A stretch of DNA of 64,000 nucleotides from Owenia fusiformis (taxonomy: Eukaryota; Annelida; Polychaeta; Sabellida; Oweniidae). Each line of letters opens with the position of its first letter. The first letter of the stretch is position 1. The notes under the pieces were generated by a model, which was not told the DNA's origin, did not search any database, and saw only the letters and a list, made by a program, of their open reading frames with translations. A program made the position numbers and the translations under genes. The stretch covers positions 13,581,375 to 13,645,374 of the forward strand of contig CAIIXF020000005.1 of assembly GCA_903813345.2 (NCBI GenBank), in the 5' to 3' direction. Below, piece by piece: positions 11,930-24,000 of the stretch.

Positions 11930-14655
11930 CAAAAAATATTTGCGTCACCTTACTATTGAAATGGGTGAAATTGAGAACCCTTCCAAAAAAGATGCCCAAT
12001 CACAGTACTAGATCATGAACCTTCACACGGCAGATTCAACGATCTATTGCGAAGTATATGTTCGGATGACGGAAATCAAAGGAACGAGAGATGCCGAAAG
12101 CTATGAACGCAGTGGACCAGATGACTAAACTCCTAGAAAAAATGCTCGTTGAGAAATCATTCATTCACAGCAATTAAATGAAAATGTAAAACCATGCCGA
12201 TTCGGTCCTGGATTCAGTGTTTTTGTTACTTGCCTCGCGACCAGTCCGGTTATTGGTTCAGTTCAAGTTAGGATGGGTGACCTCTGAGCCCCGGGCCTCT
12301 GGGCTTATTTTTTCCATATCAGTTGGTAGTTACAATGGTCTCGTTCATAAGAACCTTATTCGTACACTTCATCATGCTCAATAAGGCCATCATCCGAACG
12401 AGAGGATGCATGCATATGAACAAAGGAAGGAAGGAACAAAGTAAATGACGCCTAAACCTTTGCGTTTGGAGGTTGAATAAAGGGCTCTCAAGGGACATTT
12501 AGAAAGGGACGCCGGGAATATGAATTCCACGGAAGAACAATCGGTAACATCAGATTAACAGCCTTCATATAGGCATTAGGTATGGATCATACCGTCTTCA
12601 TCTTGACCTAGAGCTACACATTGCCGACATTTCTGAACGTCTTTTATAAATGAAGCTTAGTTTCTCAGACAAGCGCCAAATTGATATAAATCTGAAGCAA
12701 GCTTAGTATAAAGTACTTTGATGATGGCAAATTACGACCTAGATGGTTTTAGATGTGATAACGTGCAGCTTATTGTAAGATATTTTGCAGGTTCAACTGA
12801 AACATATCATTCATAATTAATCAGTTTAGTCTCGCTGGGATTGGACATGGAATTCGAAAAACTCCAGGGTCGAATCGCGATGACCCCATCAATCCCTCGA
12901 GGAACACTTTGTTTTCAAATTGGATTATGATCAAATTACAGATCTTGAATGGAAAAATAGTGTTTGAATTTCCTTATTCAATAAATTGACTCGGATGCAC
13001 TAGATACTCAGCCTTTGTAGTATTAATTAGTAGTCGTTCGTCGATTACATTCACTTAAAACCAGTTGTAGCAATTATGTTGCATCCGGTTAAATCCTGTC
13101 ATTACCATAACCTTGCTTCTCCGAAAGTATTAAGTTCTAAATATTTCACGTCTAGACATGCAATGACAGCTTGTTCAGTCAACAATGACATGACCAGGCA
13201 TGAACTATTACACGACTGCCTATAATAACATGCCCAGGCACACAAATGGTATTCATACAAGTGTAGGCAAATACATCCATACGTCAACGCTATTTTCAGG
13301 CAAATGCTGTTGTATATTCGCGAACACGTTGATATCCAGACATATAGCATGCATAAGCAAATATGCCTAAATGTTCAAAAAGGATCTTTTCTGATATCAC
13401 ACGCCACCATTTTGTTCACATCAACATTTGAATCGTGAATTTTGGTCTTATTTCCTAACGGAAACTTACAAAACTCACAAGAAATGATCTAGATATTGGT
13501 TCAAATCTTTTGAACTGTTTATTTTGAATTTATAGTCGGTTATCATTTCAGAAAATAACAACGAGATTTCGACATTTTCATTGTTGGTAAATATCGAGTC
13601 TCGATCCTGGGAGTCAATCCTCCTTGTATTTTGTATACCAGTACCTAATTAATAAAATGCCCATATCGTGTCATTCCCAGGCAAATGAAACTTTATTGAA
13701 GATTCCACTTCACTGTAAGTAATATATCAGGGTTGCTGACAACACAGAGTGAAATAAATGCAATCTAGTCACTTACGTTTCATTTAACATACCTTTAAAG
13801 AGGATACAATTAATTATATTCTTGGAACACACAGGTAAAACGGAAATAATTAGAAAAGTGTAGCTGTTATAGATCAAATGAATGTATGCAATCAGGATAC
13901 AGAACGACTGTGTAAACGAGTGTTGCTTAATTGATGCATGAATAGAGTGCATCATTGAACCGAGGTGGACGAGTTTGCTCGATTTTGCAAGAATTTTTCC
14001 TGAAAACCAACGATGACATCAAATTAACATAAAATGGATTTTTAAGCCAGAATTGATATAACCTCAAAACATATAAAATTGATTTTCTATCCAATGAGGT
14101 AAAATTGATTTGTTCAATGCAATGTCAGAATTATTCTTTTGTAGAAGGATAGTCCCCTATGGATATTGAATATATTGAGTTTATTTTGTATCAAAATTGG
14201 ACAATATGCAATCCATGTGAAAAGTCGAACCATATGATGCGACTCTGAACAATGATTCGAAACAAGCATCATCATCTATTTACACTCGAATAGGATGTCA
14301 AAAACAACGTGCATCTCACATCGTGCGCGAGATTTGAAGTCACGTGACATTTACATCCTGGTTTCTATAATATGCAACCCCGTGGAAATGTTGTGTTTAA
14401 AAATATATAATTTATTTTTTTGCATTTTTCTGCATGGTAACCTCGTTCAGTGCAAAAGTCACGCGAGATTTCGAAAGAATCTAAAACATTCATGTGTATC
14501 TATATAGTGAGGTGTATCTAGAGAGAGCAAAAACCTTTGTTCGACTCATATACTCTATTCGATGTATTTGTTAAACAATATGTTTCCCAAAAAAGTTACA
14601 AGTACAAAATGGTCAAGATCTCTAAAACCTCATTGAATTTTTAAAGAGTAACCTC
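11930..14655. other. Intergenic DNA, no supported gene
   Basis: Short frames (13,102-13,350 and 13,773-13,955 minus, 14,295-14,507 plus) show no domain and no splice context. Nothing else is recognised. Confidence 0.5.
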
Positions 14656-14659
14656 TTTT

Positions 14660-15124
14660 GATTAATTTGACACCAGCAGATTGACAATCCTTCCAAGGTT
14701 GACTACACAGGGCCGATTTCTCACGAGTCAATGAAGGTTGACTACACAGGGCCGATTTCTCACGAGTCAATGAAGGTTGACTGCACATGGCCGATTTCTC
14801 ACGAGTCAATGAAGATTGACTACACAGGGCCCATTTCTCATGAGTCAATGAAATTTGACTTGCGCCAATTTCTCAATGATAAAAAAAAACAAAGTACAAA
14901 GAGGAAGCATTCCCTGAACAGTTTTATTCACAGTTGAATTTTACTGATTTTTACACATTTTACTGATTCATTCTGTAATTTGCCTATCTGTATTTCGTAT
15001 AACATTGCCGCCGTACCTATCCACGATTCCACCTAAACATTCCATCGCCTCAACATGTGTCATAAAAGCTGTCTTTTGCAGTCAACCATGGATGGATTTT
15101 ATATCTGCTGGTGTCAAATTAATC
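14660..15124. mobile_element. Inverted-repeat element with a minisatellite interior
   Basis: A 47-bp imperfect inverted repeat bounds the region (left 14,660-14,708, right 15,078-15,124). Its outer 20 bases match (ATTAATTTGACACCAGCAGA), and the inner part (a variable stretch then GGTTGACTRC) also aligns. The left arm runs straight into a 39-bp tandem array. No transposase is present, so a MITE or a hairpin produced by inverted duplication are both possible. Confidence 0.65.
14695..14850. repeat. 39-bp minisatellite, four units
   Basis: Four head-to-tail 39-bp units start 'aaggttgactacacagggcc' and end 'cacgagtcaatg', with a few substitutions in units 3 and 4 and a fragment of a fifth. Because 39 is divisible by 3 the array stays open in several frames and yields repetitive open frames on both strands (14,630-14,848 and 14,731-14,937). 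These are not genes. Confidence 0.92.
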
Positions 15125-15663
15125 GAGAGAGCTTATATTTTAGGGTAAACGCCAAAATTATAAAAGATAAATGATTTTCATACTTGTAACATTGTGAAGA
15201 GCGGATAATGTACAACATATTCTCAGCGATATCATTTTCCAAATACGACCTCTTTAATTGATCTACTGAGTAAATAGGTTAGTATTGGTTAAAATGTCTG
15301 ACATTCTTAAGTTAAAGTACAATCAAGTGAATCCATTATATTATCAATTCACCGATCCTCGGGATTAATTAATTACTAATAAGCCTCCAGTCTTTTGCAT
15401 ATAGACTCCACATCTTGATTAGAAATACCAAACTTTATATTGGGCTTGATTGTGCCCTATTTGTCTGTTTTTGACTATTTAAATACTTTAGATCCTCTGC
15501 AACCTGCCTCGTCTGTCGCAAATAAGTCTTACTGTTCTTGTCCAACTTATTCCCCATATGCACCCGAGGTCGCTTTGCTTTTGAAGATGCTACTTTGGCT
15601 GAACTACTGAATTGTTTAACTGAACATCTATAGTAATTAATTATAGTTATGAGTAAATAACAA

Positions 15664-16003
15664 AAAAAAAATCCTCGCATCGATGTCCTAACAGACAGAG
15701 CTAAAAAAGTCATGGTTTTAGTACGATGATAGTCCGTCTGGGTGGCATTTTTTTGTGTCACCTTATACGTAATACAGCCTGGATTCTTTATTCCTTAATG
15801 TAATGTAAGCCAATGGAAATAATCACTTTATAGATTTATAGATGGTACAACGCTTCCGAATTAACTACATCGTTTAAAGATGGCAGCTTGATTTCTAAAT
15901 ATCCCTCCTGTTGAACTGATGAACAAAGGCGGACCATCATCACTGTCGGTAAAACCATGACTTTTTCAGCTCTGTCCGTCAGGACATCGATGCGAGAATT
16001 TAT
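15664..16003. repeat. Inverted repeat, about 78-bp arms
   Basis: 15,664-15,743 and 15,927-16,003 are imperfect reverse complements sharing 'gcatcgatgtcctaacagac' and 'gtcatggttttagt' with few differences. Open frames on the minus strand cross both arms (15,435-15,761 and 15,836-16,210) and are not recognised. The pair could be a damaged mobile element, but no target-site duplication is evident. Confidence 0.6.
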
Positions 16004-16009
16004 TGTTTG

Positions 16010-17700
16010 TGAACATTTGCCAAACGATGTGGTCGGAAAGAAGTCATTAAAGGATATGAACCAAGGACTCGATGACTTGTTGGTAGATTTAATGAAAAAG
16101 TTCTTGTATGCGAGCCTTTTACCGCGACCGCTAGGTTGAGTCTTTGTCCTAAATGGACGCAACATCGATTGGTTTGGTATATGAATAAGATTCTTACATT
16201 GGCTTTCCATGTATCATAATGACTCCATTAGCAGTATTTCAATATGGATTTGTCGTTTCTTGACGCTGTCGATTTGTGTTTTTATGATCTACCAATTTTA
16301 GGCAAAGTTACGCCCCATACGTCACGTCGAATATACAACATTAACCAAAAACAAGACTGAGACCTTTGTATTGTATTGCTGGATGTTATGCATGTATTAT
16401 TCGAATTTTGTCACAAAATAAATCAAGAATATTTATTATTTGCCTCTGTTTATACCTCGAAGGAAAATCGTCATCCATCATGTAATAAAAAAGTCTGAAT
16501 ATTTCCAAGATGACGTCATCATACTTTCAAAAGTGGTAACGTTTTCTGTTTGCAAGCATATCTGCAATTTTAAATCCTCAAGGGTTCAATTTCAAGACTT
16601 TTTAATGAGTGTCATCGTGTCCAGAGATAGTTTTTGACAATATGATTTGTTCTGTTATACACTGACGTGTTTTAGTACGACAGGGTGTAATTGGCAAAAT
16701 TGGATTTTTATCAAGAGTACAGGACATCGACGAACTTGAGAGAGAATAATAACAACGTAGCTGATTTTACCCCCAAGGTTCAAATAAAACTGCAATCGAC
16801 TGTGGATTTAATTGATGGTTTATTGAAGTCTAATTATGTTAGAATGTTTTATTTTCCAATATGGGAAATGAATACGACTCAGATTAAGCACCCTCAGGCC
16901 ACTTAATTTCCATATTGCATATAGTGATACTGAACTGGTCATGGGCGAAGTGACATTTCTTCTATTTTTCATCCCACTGGGGTATGATGACATGATCACA
17001 AAGTATCTCTTGCAATCTTGGTCATTTAGGAAATTCACTTCACTGATTTCACTTTTGTAGGAAAATGAATGTGTTAATCTCGTTGTTTTCTGTTTCCGAC
17101 TTACTACTTTGTATTCACATGGTTTGGCTTCACTCCATTTATTCGGTATGCTCAATCCTTCAAGATGGGGATTCACTGCCATAGCAACCATATAGAAAGC
17201 ATTGAAATACCATTGGACCAATGATGGGTATGCTCGCACCCACAACGACCTACATCTCTTGACAGGTTGACAACGTGTCTTAAATGTATCCAAAGAAAGT
17301 TAAAGTAAGTAAGCTAAAACACCAATTTTAGATTGCATGATCACATTACACTCGATCGGATACAAATCGATACGTATTTATGTTTCTCAACTCATTGAAA
17401 AGAAGCATGGGGTTTGGAAAATATAATAAACGTTAATACTAGATATTTATTTGCAAATGAGTATAGTATTATCACACGCGCCCTTATATACGAGTACATC
17501 TTTTCATACGATTGGCCATGTGCTTTACTGCAGACTTGGCTGTACTGTAAGGGGTTCGACTGTCGAAATATTTGGCGAAATTCGTCGTGTATAATGGAAT
17601 CTAATTATGTTTCAAAATAAAGAAAAAAATGGTCCATTCTGATCACACTAACTGCGATTCCCGCACAATGAAGGTGCCCAGCCAGAAGGTACAACTTTGG
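16010..17700. other. Intergenic DNA with unrecognised open frames
   Basis: The longest frame is 157 codons on the minus strand (16,820-17,293). It has no recognisable motif or splice context and overlaps a plus-strand frame at 16,691-16,906. I do not treat either as a gene. Confidence 0.4.
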
Positions 17701-17706
17701 GAATTA

Positions 17707-17836
17707 ATCAGTTTAAGCTTGCATATAAAATCGAAACGCCAACCTATACGTATGACCAATCGCCCACACAAATGCATAGCTTATTTATTTTCCGTTCACG
17801 TTTAGGTTGGGAAAAACATTGCAAGCTTAAACTCCC
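17707..17836. mobile_element. 130-bp MITE, copy 1 (TA-flanked)
   Basis: This copy is colinear with 35,581-35,710, of exactly equal length and high identity over the interior ('aaaatcgaaacgccaaccta', 'tatgaccaatcgcc', 'ccgttcacgtttaggttg'). The right terminus is GCTTAAACTCCC; the left terminus is eroded (ATCAGTTTAAGC instead of GGGAGTTTAA). TA dinucleotides flank both ends (17,705-17,706 and 17,837-17,838), as for Tc1/mariner-type insertion. Confidence 0.85.
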
Positions 17837-17839
17837 TAA

Positions 17840-18497
17840 TATTTGTTCATGACGTAAGTCTTCACGTCTATAATGTTGTTAATTAAAGTGTGCGCCTGAC
17901 CCGGCTACGTATAGCACAGAGTTTATACTGGCGGATTAGACTAGTTCATTTTTTATATGTGTGTGAAAGCTTTCTCTTATTTGCGTTTTTTCGTTTAGTA
18001 CGGTTTTGTTATAATTGCCGAGGTCATATAACCGGGATAAAACAATGATTATCGTTGACTGCCCACACACAAAACATACGTTGAGTGAACAGTGTTATTA
18101 CAAACAACAGGCTTTAGAATACAAAGCGTAGTGTGATAATAAGCTGCACACTACCACTGCTGCATGTACATATTACTAATTTACTAGGGCTCACAAAGAG
18201 TGGATAGGGAGGTTGTGTTTGTCACTTTTAAATTTTACATTTCAAAATTGTCATTTCACATGTCATAATTTGTTGGTTTCATTTGTTTAGCCAATCAAAA
18301 CATTGTAAAACAATAAATTGTCTGTTACGTACAATCAATTTTGTTCAGTTTTGATTAGTTGTCAGAATAAAGTTACGTTCATCTGAATTCATGTATCAAA
18401 ACAAAAATCCTATTTTCACTTCAAAATACTTCAGTGAGATGAAGGCTTGGAATTGTCACATGCAATAACTTATTGTCGTATTCGTTATTTTATCTTC
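17840..18497. other. Intergenic DNA, nothing recognised
   Basis: AT-rich sequence with no open frame of note and no repeat that I can pair. Confidence 0.5.
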
Positions 18498-18502
18498 TCG
18501 AT

Positions 18503-18802
18503 CAGGGGCGGATCTAGGAACCAACAAGGGGGGGGGGGGGGGCCCAAATTTCAGGTCAGAGAAAAAAACGTCCGCGCTTACGCGAAAAATTGGGCCCCTA
18601 AAATCCAAAAGTGGGCCCAAATTTGAGGCCCATTTTCTTCAAAATTTGGCCTGAAATTAAAAAAAAAGGCCTTAAAAGGCCCAGTAATGACCAAAAAGGC
18701 CCACTTTTTGGGGCCTGAAGGCCCAATTTTTTTCTGGGTCCACCCAAGGAGGGGGGGGGGGGGGCCGGGCCCCCAGCCCCCCCCCCCCCTAATCCGCCAG
18801 TG
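18503..18802. mobile_element. CAG-terminal MITE family A, copy 1 (5-bp TSD)
   Basis: The ends are CAGGGGCGGATCTAGG and, reverse-complemented, CACTGGCGGATTAGG. They are flanked by TCGAT on both sides (18,498-18,502 and 18,803-18,807). The interior consists of 'ggccca' and 'ggccttaaaggccc' motifs and homopolymeric G and C runs, and matches 41,425-41,664. CAG termini with a 5-bp duplication fit a hAT-like group with 5-bp sites, but this is inference. The minus-strand open frame inside is an artefact. Confidence 0.85.
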
Positions 18803-18809
18803 TCGATAG

Positions 18810-20020
18810 TAGCATTTAGTCGCACATTTGATGCCAGGTCACCTTGTCGCGTACCTCTTGGGGAACCCCACATTTATGTGTGTACTCATGGAAGTAAATT
18901 CCCCGGTGTAGCCGAGAAACACAAACTTTTCAACAGGTTCGAAATGACCAATTTCTCTCATATATACTCTAAATATTTTATTATTTAGCACCTACAAAGT
19001 ATTGCTAATAACCATATGTAATTTCAATAAGGAAACTTATCTGGCTACATATAAATTCAATATCAACACTAGCTGTTCTCTCAACACGTCCTGGGTTACC
19101 TTGTGGTGACAAACCCTGGATTTTCGCTATTTATAGTTTATCAACACCTGGACGCATGCGCATTTTATACTTTATCGGGCACTTTAAGCGGATAAGCCTA
19201 CGTGCGCCCTTTCACCCATCCGAGATAAATAAGTACCTTTCAAGATGTGTCTCCTTTTAATGACATTTAGATGTAAATTGTAAAATAAGTGTGATGGATT
19301 TGCTAGCCGATTTTGCGGATTGGTTGAAACATTTGAATACACTCCTCTCCAAAAGTCTCGTTGGTAGCACCAACTCTCGTAATGGATTATGAGAATTAGA
19401 TAAATCGTCAGTCACAGTGCTATTAATATGCGATCTTGCAATAACCCAGATGCGAGTAGAAATAATCTTGATTTACGTCATTAAAAATTCAAAATTCAGT
19501 CAAAGTGATGTCATATTTGAAATCTGCATGTAAAAGTACATCTTAAAATATGGTTTCGAAAATTGTTTATCAACTTAGAAAATTTAATTTTTTTTGAAAA
19601 TGTGACTTCTTGTTCGGGTTGATTCCCCATAGACCCCATGATACAAAATCACAAAAAGTGAAATATCTTTTCTTGTATTGGATAGATAACATTTTCTTTT
19701 AATGGACATATTTCAGTTTGCATAACTATTAGATACATAAGGGTTATATGAAAATTGAATCATTAAAACAGATGTGATTTAAGTTTAAGGGAACTTTCTC
19801 CTATACCCGCCATGCTATCTGACCCGAACGAGCCACCTGGTGGCCACCTACTCGCATCTGCGTTATTGAGGAAAAACGATCTTAAACATAGCTTTAATAG
19901 ACGGTTACATCATTCAAGAGTAAGGTCGGGTTCCCAAACATTTGGAGAAAAATGTAGTTGTTCATGGTTTCCAATAGAAACAGAAGCGAACATTTTATTT
20001 ACTAAATAACTGCAACAAAT
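18810..20020. other. Intergenic DNA downstream of the receptor gene
   Basis: Two short plus frames (18,800-18,988, partly in the MITE, and 19,812-20,009) have no recognisable content. No other feature is seen. Confidence 0.45.
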
Positions 20021-20030
20021 GCAGTCGATA

Positions 20031-20036
20031 TTTATT
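20031..20036 (-). terminator. Polyadenylation signal for the receptor gene
   Basis: AATAAA on the minus strand lies 221 bp past the receptor stop codon. A second AATAAA at 19,994-19,999 is 37 bp further on. Either would give a short 3'UTR. The assignment rests on consensus and position. Confidence 0.45.
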
Positions 20037-20257
20037 GAAAACATAAAACATAGAACTCTTCTCGCAACATTTTTGGGCCTATGCAAAACAATTTAATAAT
20101 TTGGGGATTTGATTGAAATAAACTTGGGCGATTTACCAATTCAGTTTTACATTTTCCTTAATGTGTTCTGTTAGATTCTGAATGCTGTTATCCAAATAAT
20201 CGCAAAAGGTTTCTTTCAATCGAATCCACCAAATGTTATATATTATATACTGTTGGG

Positions 20258-21090
20258 TTATAGCCAATTAACACCAGTTTGATCGGCTTTATAAATAACA
20301 ATCTGTGGACGTTTCGCATTATTGGGACCAAGTTTTGAGGGATCATTTTGTTTACATGGTTTTATGTCAACTCCAATGGTCGCTCCCCCACCACCAGCAG
20401 CGGGGACTATATCCTCGTGATAAACTATTTTATCTGCGTTCAAGTCAGATTGCTCCATGGTTGAGTTCTCATGAAAAGAACCCGATTGCATGGTACCGTA
20501 CGAATGTTTTGATTTAGGGACATGGGGATTCCGTCTAGGAAGATCGAGAGAGGCGCTTGCACTAACATCGAGCGATACCTCTGATCTTTCATCGTCCGTT
20601 GTAATCTCGTTGGCCGCTGAATCGTCATCGCTAAATGTCCCAGGCTGTGTTTTGCGTTTCTCCTGTAATAATTTCAGAGAAGCTAACGGCGATTCTAATT
20701 CTATACGGCGAGTGCTACCGTGGCGGTTAGAGGAATATCTTTTCTGTTTGTTGATTTTATTTCTCGAGGTAGGCGTTTTTATTGTCGCGGAAAAGGTATT
20801 ACCTCGCCTGCTCTTAAAATTAAGAGTTAATCTCCGTATTGTCTCAAATCTCATCATAGTACTGTTAGATGTCGCCCCAGTCGAACTGCTCGAATTGAAA
20901 TCCATATCTTGGACGAGAAGTCTGGGACGACGCCGGAACTGGCAGTGTAAGATACGGATGAACGCCCGCTTGAATTCCCGGCTCGAGGCGGCGTAGATGA
21001 TCGGGTTACACATGCTATTGCAATAGCCTAGCCAGAATATGATCTTGAATAACCAATCGGGGATCTCGCAGGCACCTTGACAGAGAGAAC
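20258..21090 (-). CDS. ADRA1-like: Alpha-1-adrenergic-like receptor, 3' coding exon (TM7 and tail)
   Basis: This exon encodes residues 365-641 of the receptor whose 5' part lies at 34,053-35,145. It follows a strong acceptor (tatatattttcag, reading on the minus strand) and completes a split Ser codon. It carries the third extracellular loop, TM7 with [15 protein letters not shown] (NPxxY at 393-397), helix 8 (SSREFKRAF) and a probable palmitoylated Cys414 before an Arg cluster. The [23 protein letters not shown] pattern is diagnostic of alpha-1 adrenergic receptors and differs from insect octopamine receptors. The tail is long (about 240 residues), rich in Ser, Thr and basic residues, with a GGGG run and a QTGVNWL C-terminus, and is probably the site of kinase and arrestin regulation. 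Stop TAA at 20,258-20,260. The intron position near the end of TM6 matches vertebrate ADRA1 genes. Confidence 0.95.
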
Positions 21091-24000
21091 CTGAAAATAT
21101 ATACATATCTACGATTAATGGGGGAACAAATGAGATAAATATGAAATCAGTTAGTGTCAAGATTTATACAGTAATCACTCGTTGGAAATTGCTGCCGTGT
21201 GCTGTTCTGAAAACAAATTGAAGAAGGGTTGAATGACGCAGAATATACAACTTGGTGCAATCAATTGATACTGTACTAGTACACATAGAAATTAAGCAAT
21301 AAGTTAAAATTTTAGGAAGATTTAAAAAGTATTTTTTTGTCAAATTTTGGCGAGGCAATTGCCTTATAGCTAACTATGCATATGGAGAGGCATCATGATC
21401 TGAGGCTCATATGAAACAAATCTTGTATCACGCCACCTGTTTTGGAACCTCATTTATTTTCCTAAAACCATCGTCTAGCTTGGAAAAGAGAATTAAATGA
21501 CGGAATGTAAAACATGAAATTCGAATTACTGTAATGGAATTATAAAAACAGAGTAGCGTGTCATAGCCAGGCGGATAGTATCTAATACCGTACCAAATTA
21601 ACTTAATTTGTTTCGTAAAACTAGTACTACAAGTGTATCAAGAATGCGATCCTCGAACTTAACACAGAATTACGATTCGTGATGATATATTCGAGAAGAA
21701 GTGCCTTGGGATATTAGCAAACAAGTCGTGGGAGTTATGTCACAGAAGTAACTAGTAATTATTGTTGTACATCGAGATCATTCGGTTGGCTAGATTAATT
21801 CGTTATTTCCCAAGTCATTCTAGTTTTACGATACAAAAAGTGGGTATGACAAATGGTACAGGAATAAAACTCCCCACGCGAATATCAAATTACAATGCGC
21901 AACCGTGGACCAACCTATCTCTTCAATTCCGACTCTTCAGTACGAAATTTATGTCAAAGACAACATTAGGCACTTAATTTTAAGCCACAAATTCAATAAC
22001 GAAATCTTGTTTTCTTAATGAACAAGAAAGGCTCAAGATTTTCTGTCAACGATACTTTTCTTATCATTTATTCTAATTTACGTATAGTCTTGACAACCTA
22101 GCCTTGGTACAATACCAAGTATGCCACCCCCCTGTTGCCACGAGACTCTCTAAAATACCAACTTAGACCGGATCTGAGACCTAACACCCCCTCCAAAAGC
22201 ATTGGAATCCCATTCTCTTTGGATGGTGTTTTAACTCCTAATTATATTTGCAAATTGATTTTTATTCCTCAATTACAAATATTTTGTGAAAATCGTCAAT
22301 AGTAAATAAACCAGCTTTCATACATTGTCTAATGTGGAGCTGTCGTTGCTGAATCTTTTGAGTAAGGTATGTATAGGTAAATGAGATAAACTGTCTTCGC
22401 GGATACAGCGAACAAGGTAAAGTCCATAATGTATTGTGCTTAAACTTGATTTTTACTTTTAGACGCGTATCAAGTCTTGTCTTACAGGGATCTTCGAGTT
22501 TACAAGGTTACGAGTACATTGAGCGATAATTCTCTTTCAAGTTCTTCGGTTCTTCGCGAGAAAACCATTAATCTTGTAAGATCCGTTAAAACTTCTGAAT
22601 AAAGAACGATAATTGATCACTACAGATCTCGCGTTTGTTCTATGATAGCACCAACGACTTTCACCGACCAGAGCACCCACACTGATGCATTGTCTAAGCA
22701 ATGATAATTTATTATCTTGATATATAAATGATATAATAAATCTATCCATTTATCCATGCTAGGCTAAACTCGAGGTTCAATGACGACGTAAAGTAATTTA
22801 TGAAGCAAATATGAACATGGCTGAAAATCTTGGGGAATAGATCATATAAGTCATAATTATTGCTTGATGTCATCAAAGTCAAGAACATGATAAATATGCG
22901 GAAGGCTTTTATTGTACCGTATGCTTATAACAGCTATCATTTTTCATGTTAAAAGAATGCGATGCTGACTCCGTATATTGATACAAACGCCATATCTTTC
23001 ATCATACTAAAATAATAATCTATTTTAGGAAAATGCTGTCATTTTTATAAAATGGCGAACGGATGCGTATTTGCATTTTTGAGTGCTCTTATAATCATAT
23101 TAGTTGATGGTAAATGTAGATATATCAGGTTTTCCATATGAAGTTTTAAATAATCAGATAAAATGGCCATAAATGTCACATAAACTAATAAGAAACTATC
23201 ATTTATGAGGTATGTTAGATAAAAATACAAAATATGATGTCACAGTCAACATATTGGGAGACATTTGGTGCAGGCCACCATTTTTCTTTCCATATTTTCT
23301 TTTCTTTTTATACATGAAATGGTTCTTTTGGAATACATGTACCTATACTTTAATTTGGAAACAAGATTTTGGAGTTTATTCGGAAGTAGGCAAATATGGT
23401 TTAAATCAAAAGGCTTATTTGTACGTTTAAAGGGATATTCCTCTTACGAGTACGTTTTTCTCTTCATAAGAATGGGAAAATCCCAGGGTTCATAGAAGAC
23501 ATATGACGTCATTCAATGGTGGTTTACACAATTTTCTCGAAAAGAGCTACGGATAATAGTATTCTTATTTCTTGCGTGTTCACCAATAGCATACCTTGGT
23601 ATTTCACATCAAGATAAAGAAAGATATAGGGAATATGCTAGCATCGATTAAAACATCACACCGTGACGTTCTATATTTGAAAACTAGCCAGTGAACAATC
23701 GTGCAAACGAAGGTGGTAAGTAAGATGCGTAATTTTGTCGGTCATCTGTAAGCTCTGGTGTTTCCCTCCTCTTTCTTCATGTGGTATTTTGTTTGCACCG
23801 AAATCAAAACGAGGATGCGACGTATGTTTGACCTAGAATCGGGAAACCAAATTAAAAATGAAATTGGGTTCCTTGGGTTCCTTGGTGACAAAAAGGCACA
23901 CTGCTAAAAGTAAAGGGCAGAAACATTCAAATGTACAATACATCTTACGCATCTTCTCTGATTGTATTTTAACAAAAGTCCCTGCTTATAACATACCAAA

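Noticed and set aside
14630-14937. Repetitive open frames with 13-residue units on both strands
   Set aside because: They are by-products of the 39-bp minisatellite, whose unit length is a multiple of three.
16820-17293. 157-codon minus open frame
   Set aside because: It has no recognisable motif and no splice context and overlaps another frame. The length alone is possible by chance in 64 kb.
18598-18873. Proline/glycine-rich minus open frame, and a similar one at 41,413-41,673
   Set aside because: Both are translations of the family A MITE with its C and G runs.
20490-20996. 168-codon plus open frame opposite the receptor tail
   Set aside because: It is antisense to a well-supported coding exon, and its openness follows from that exon's codon pattern.
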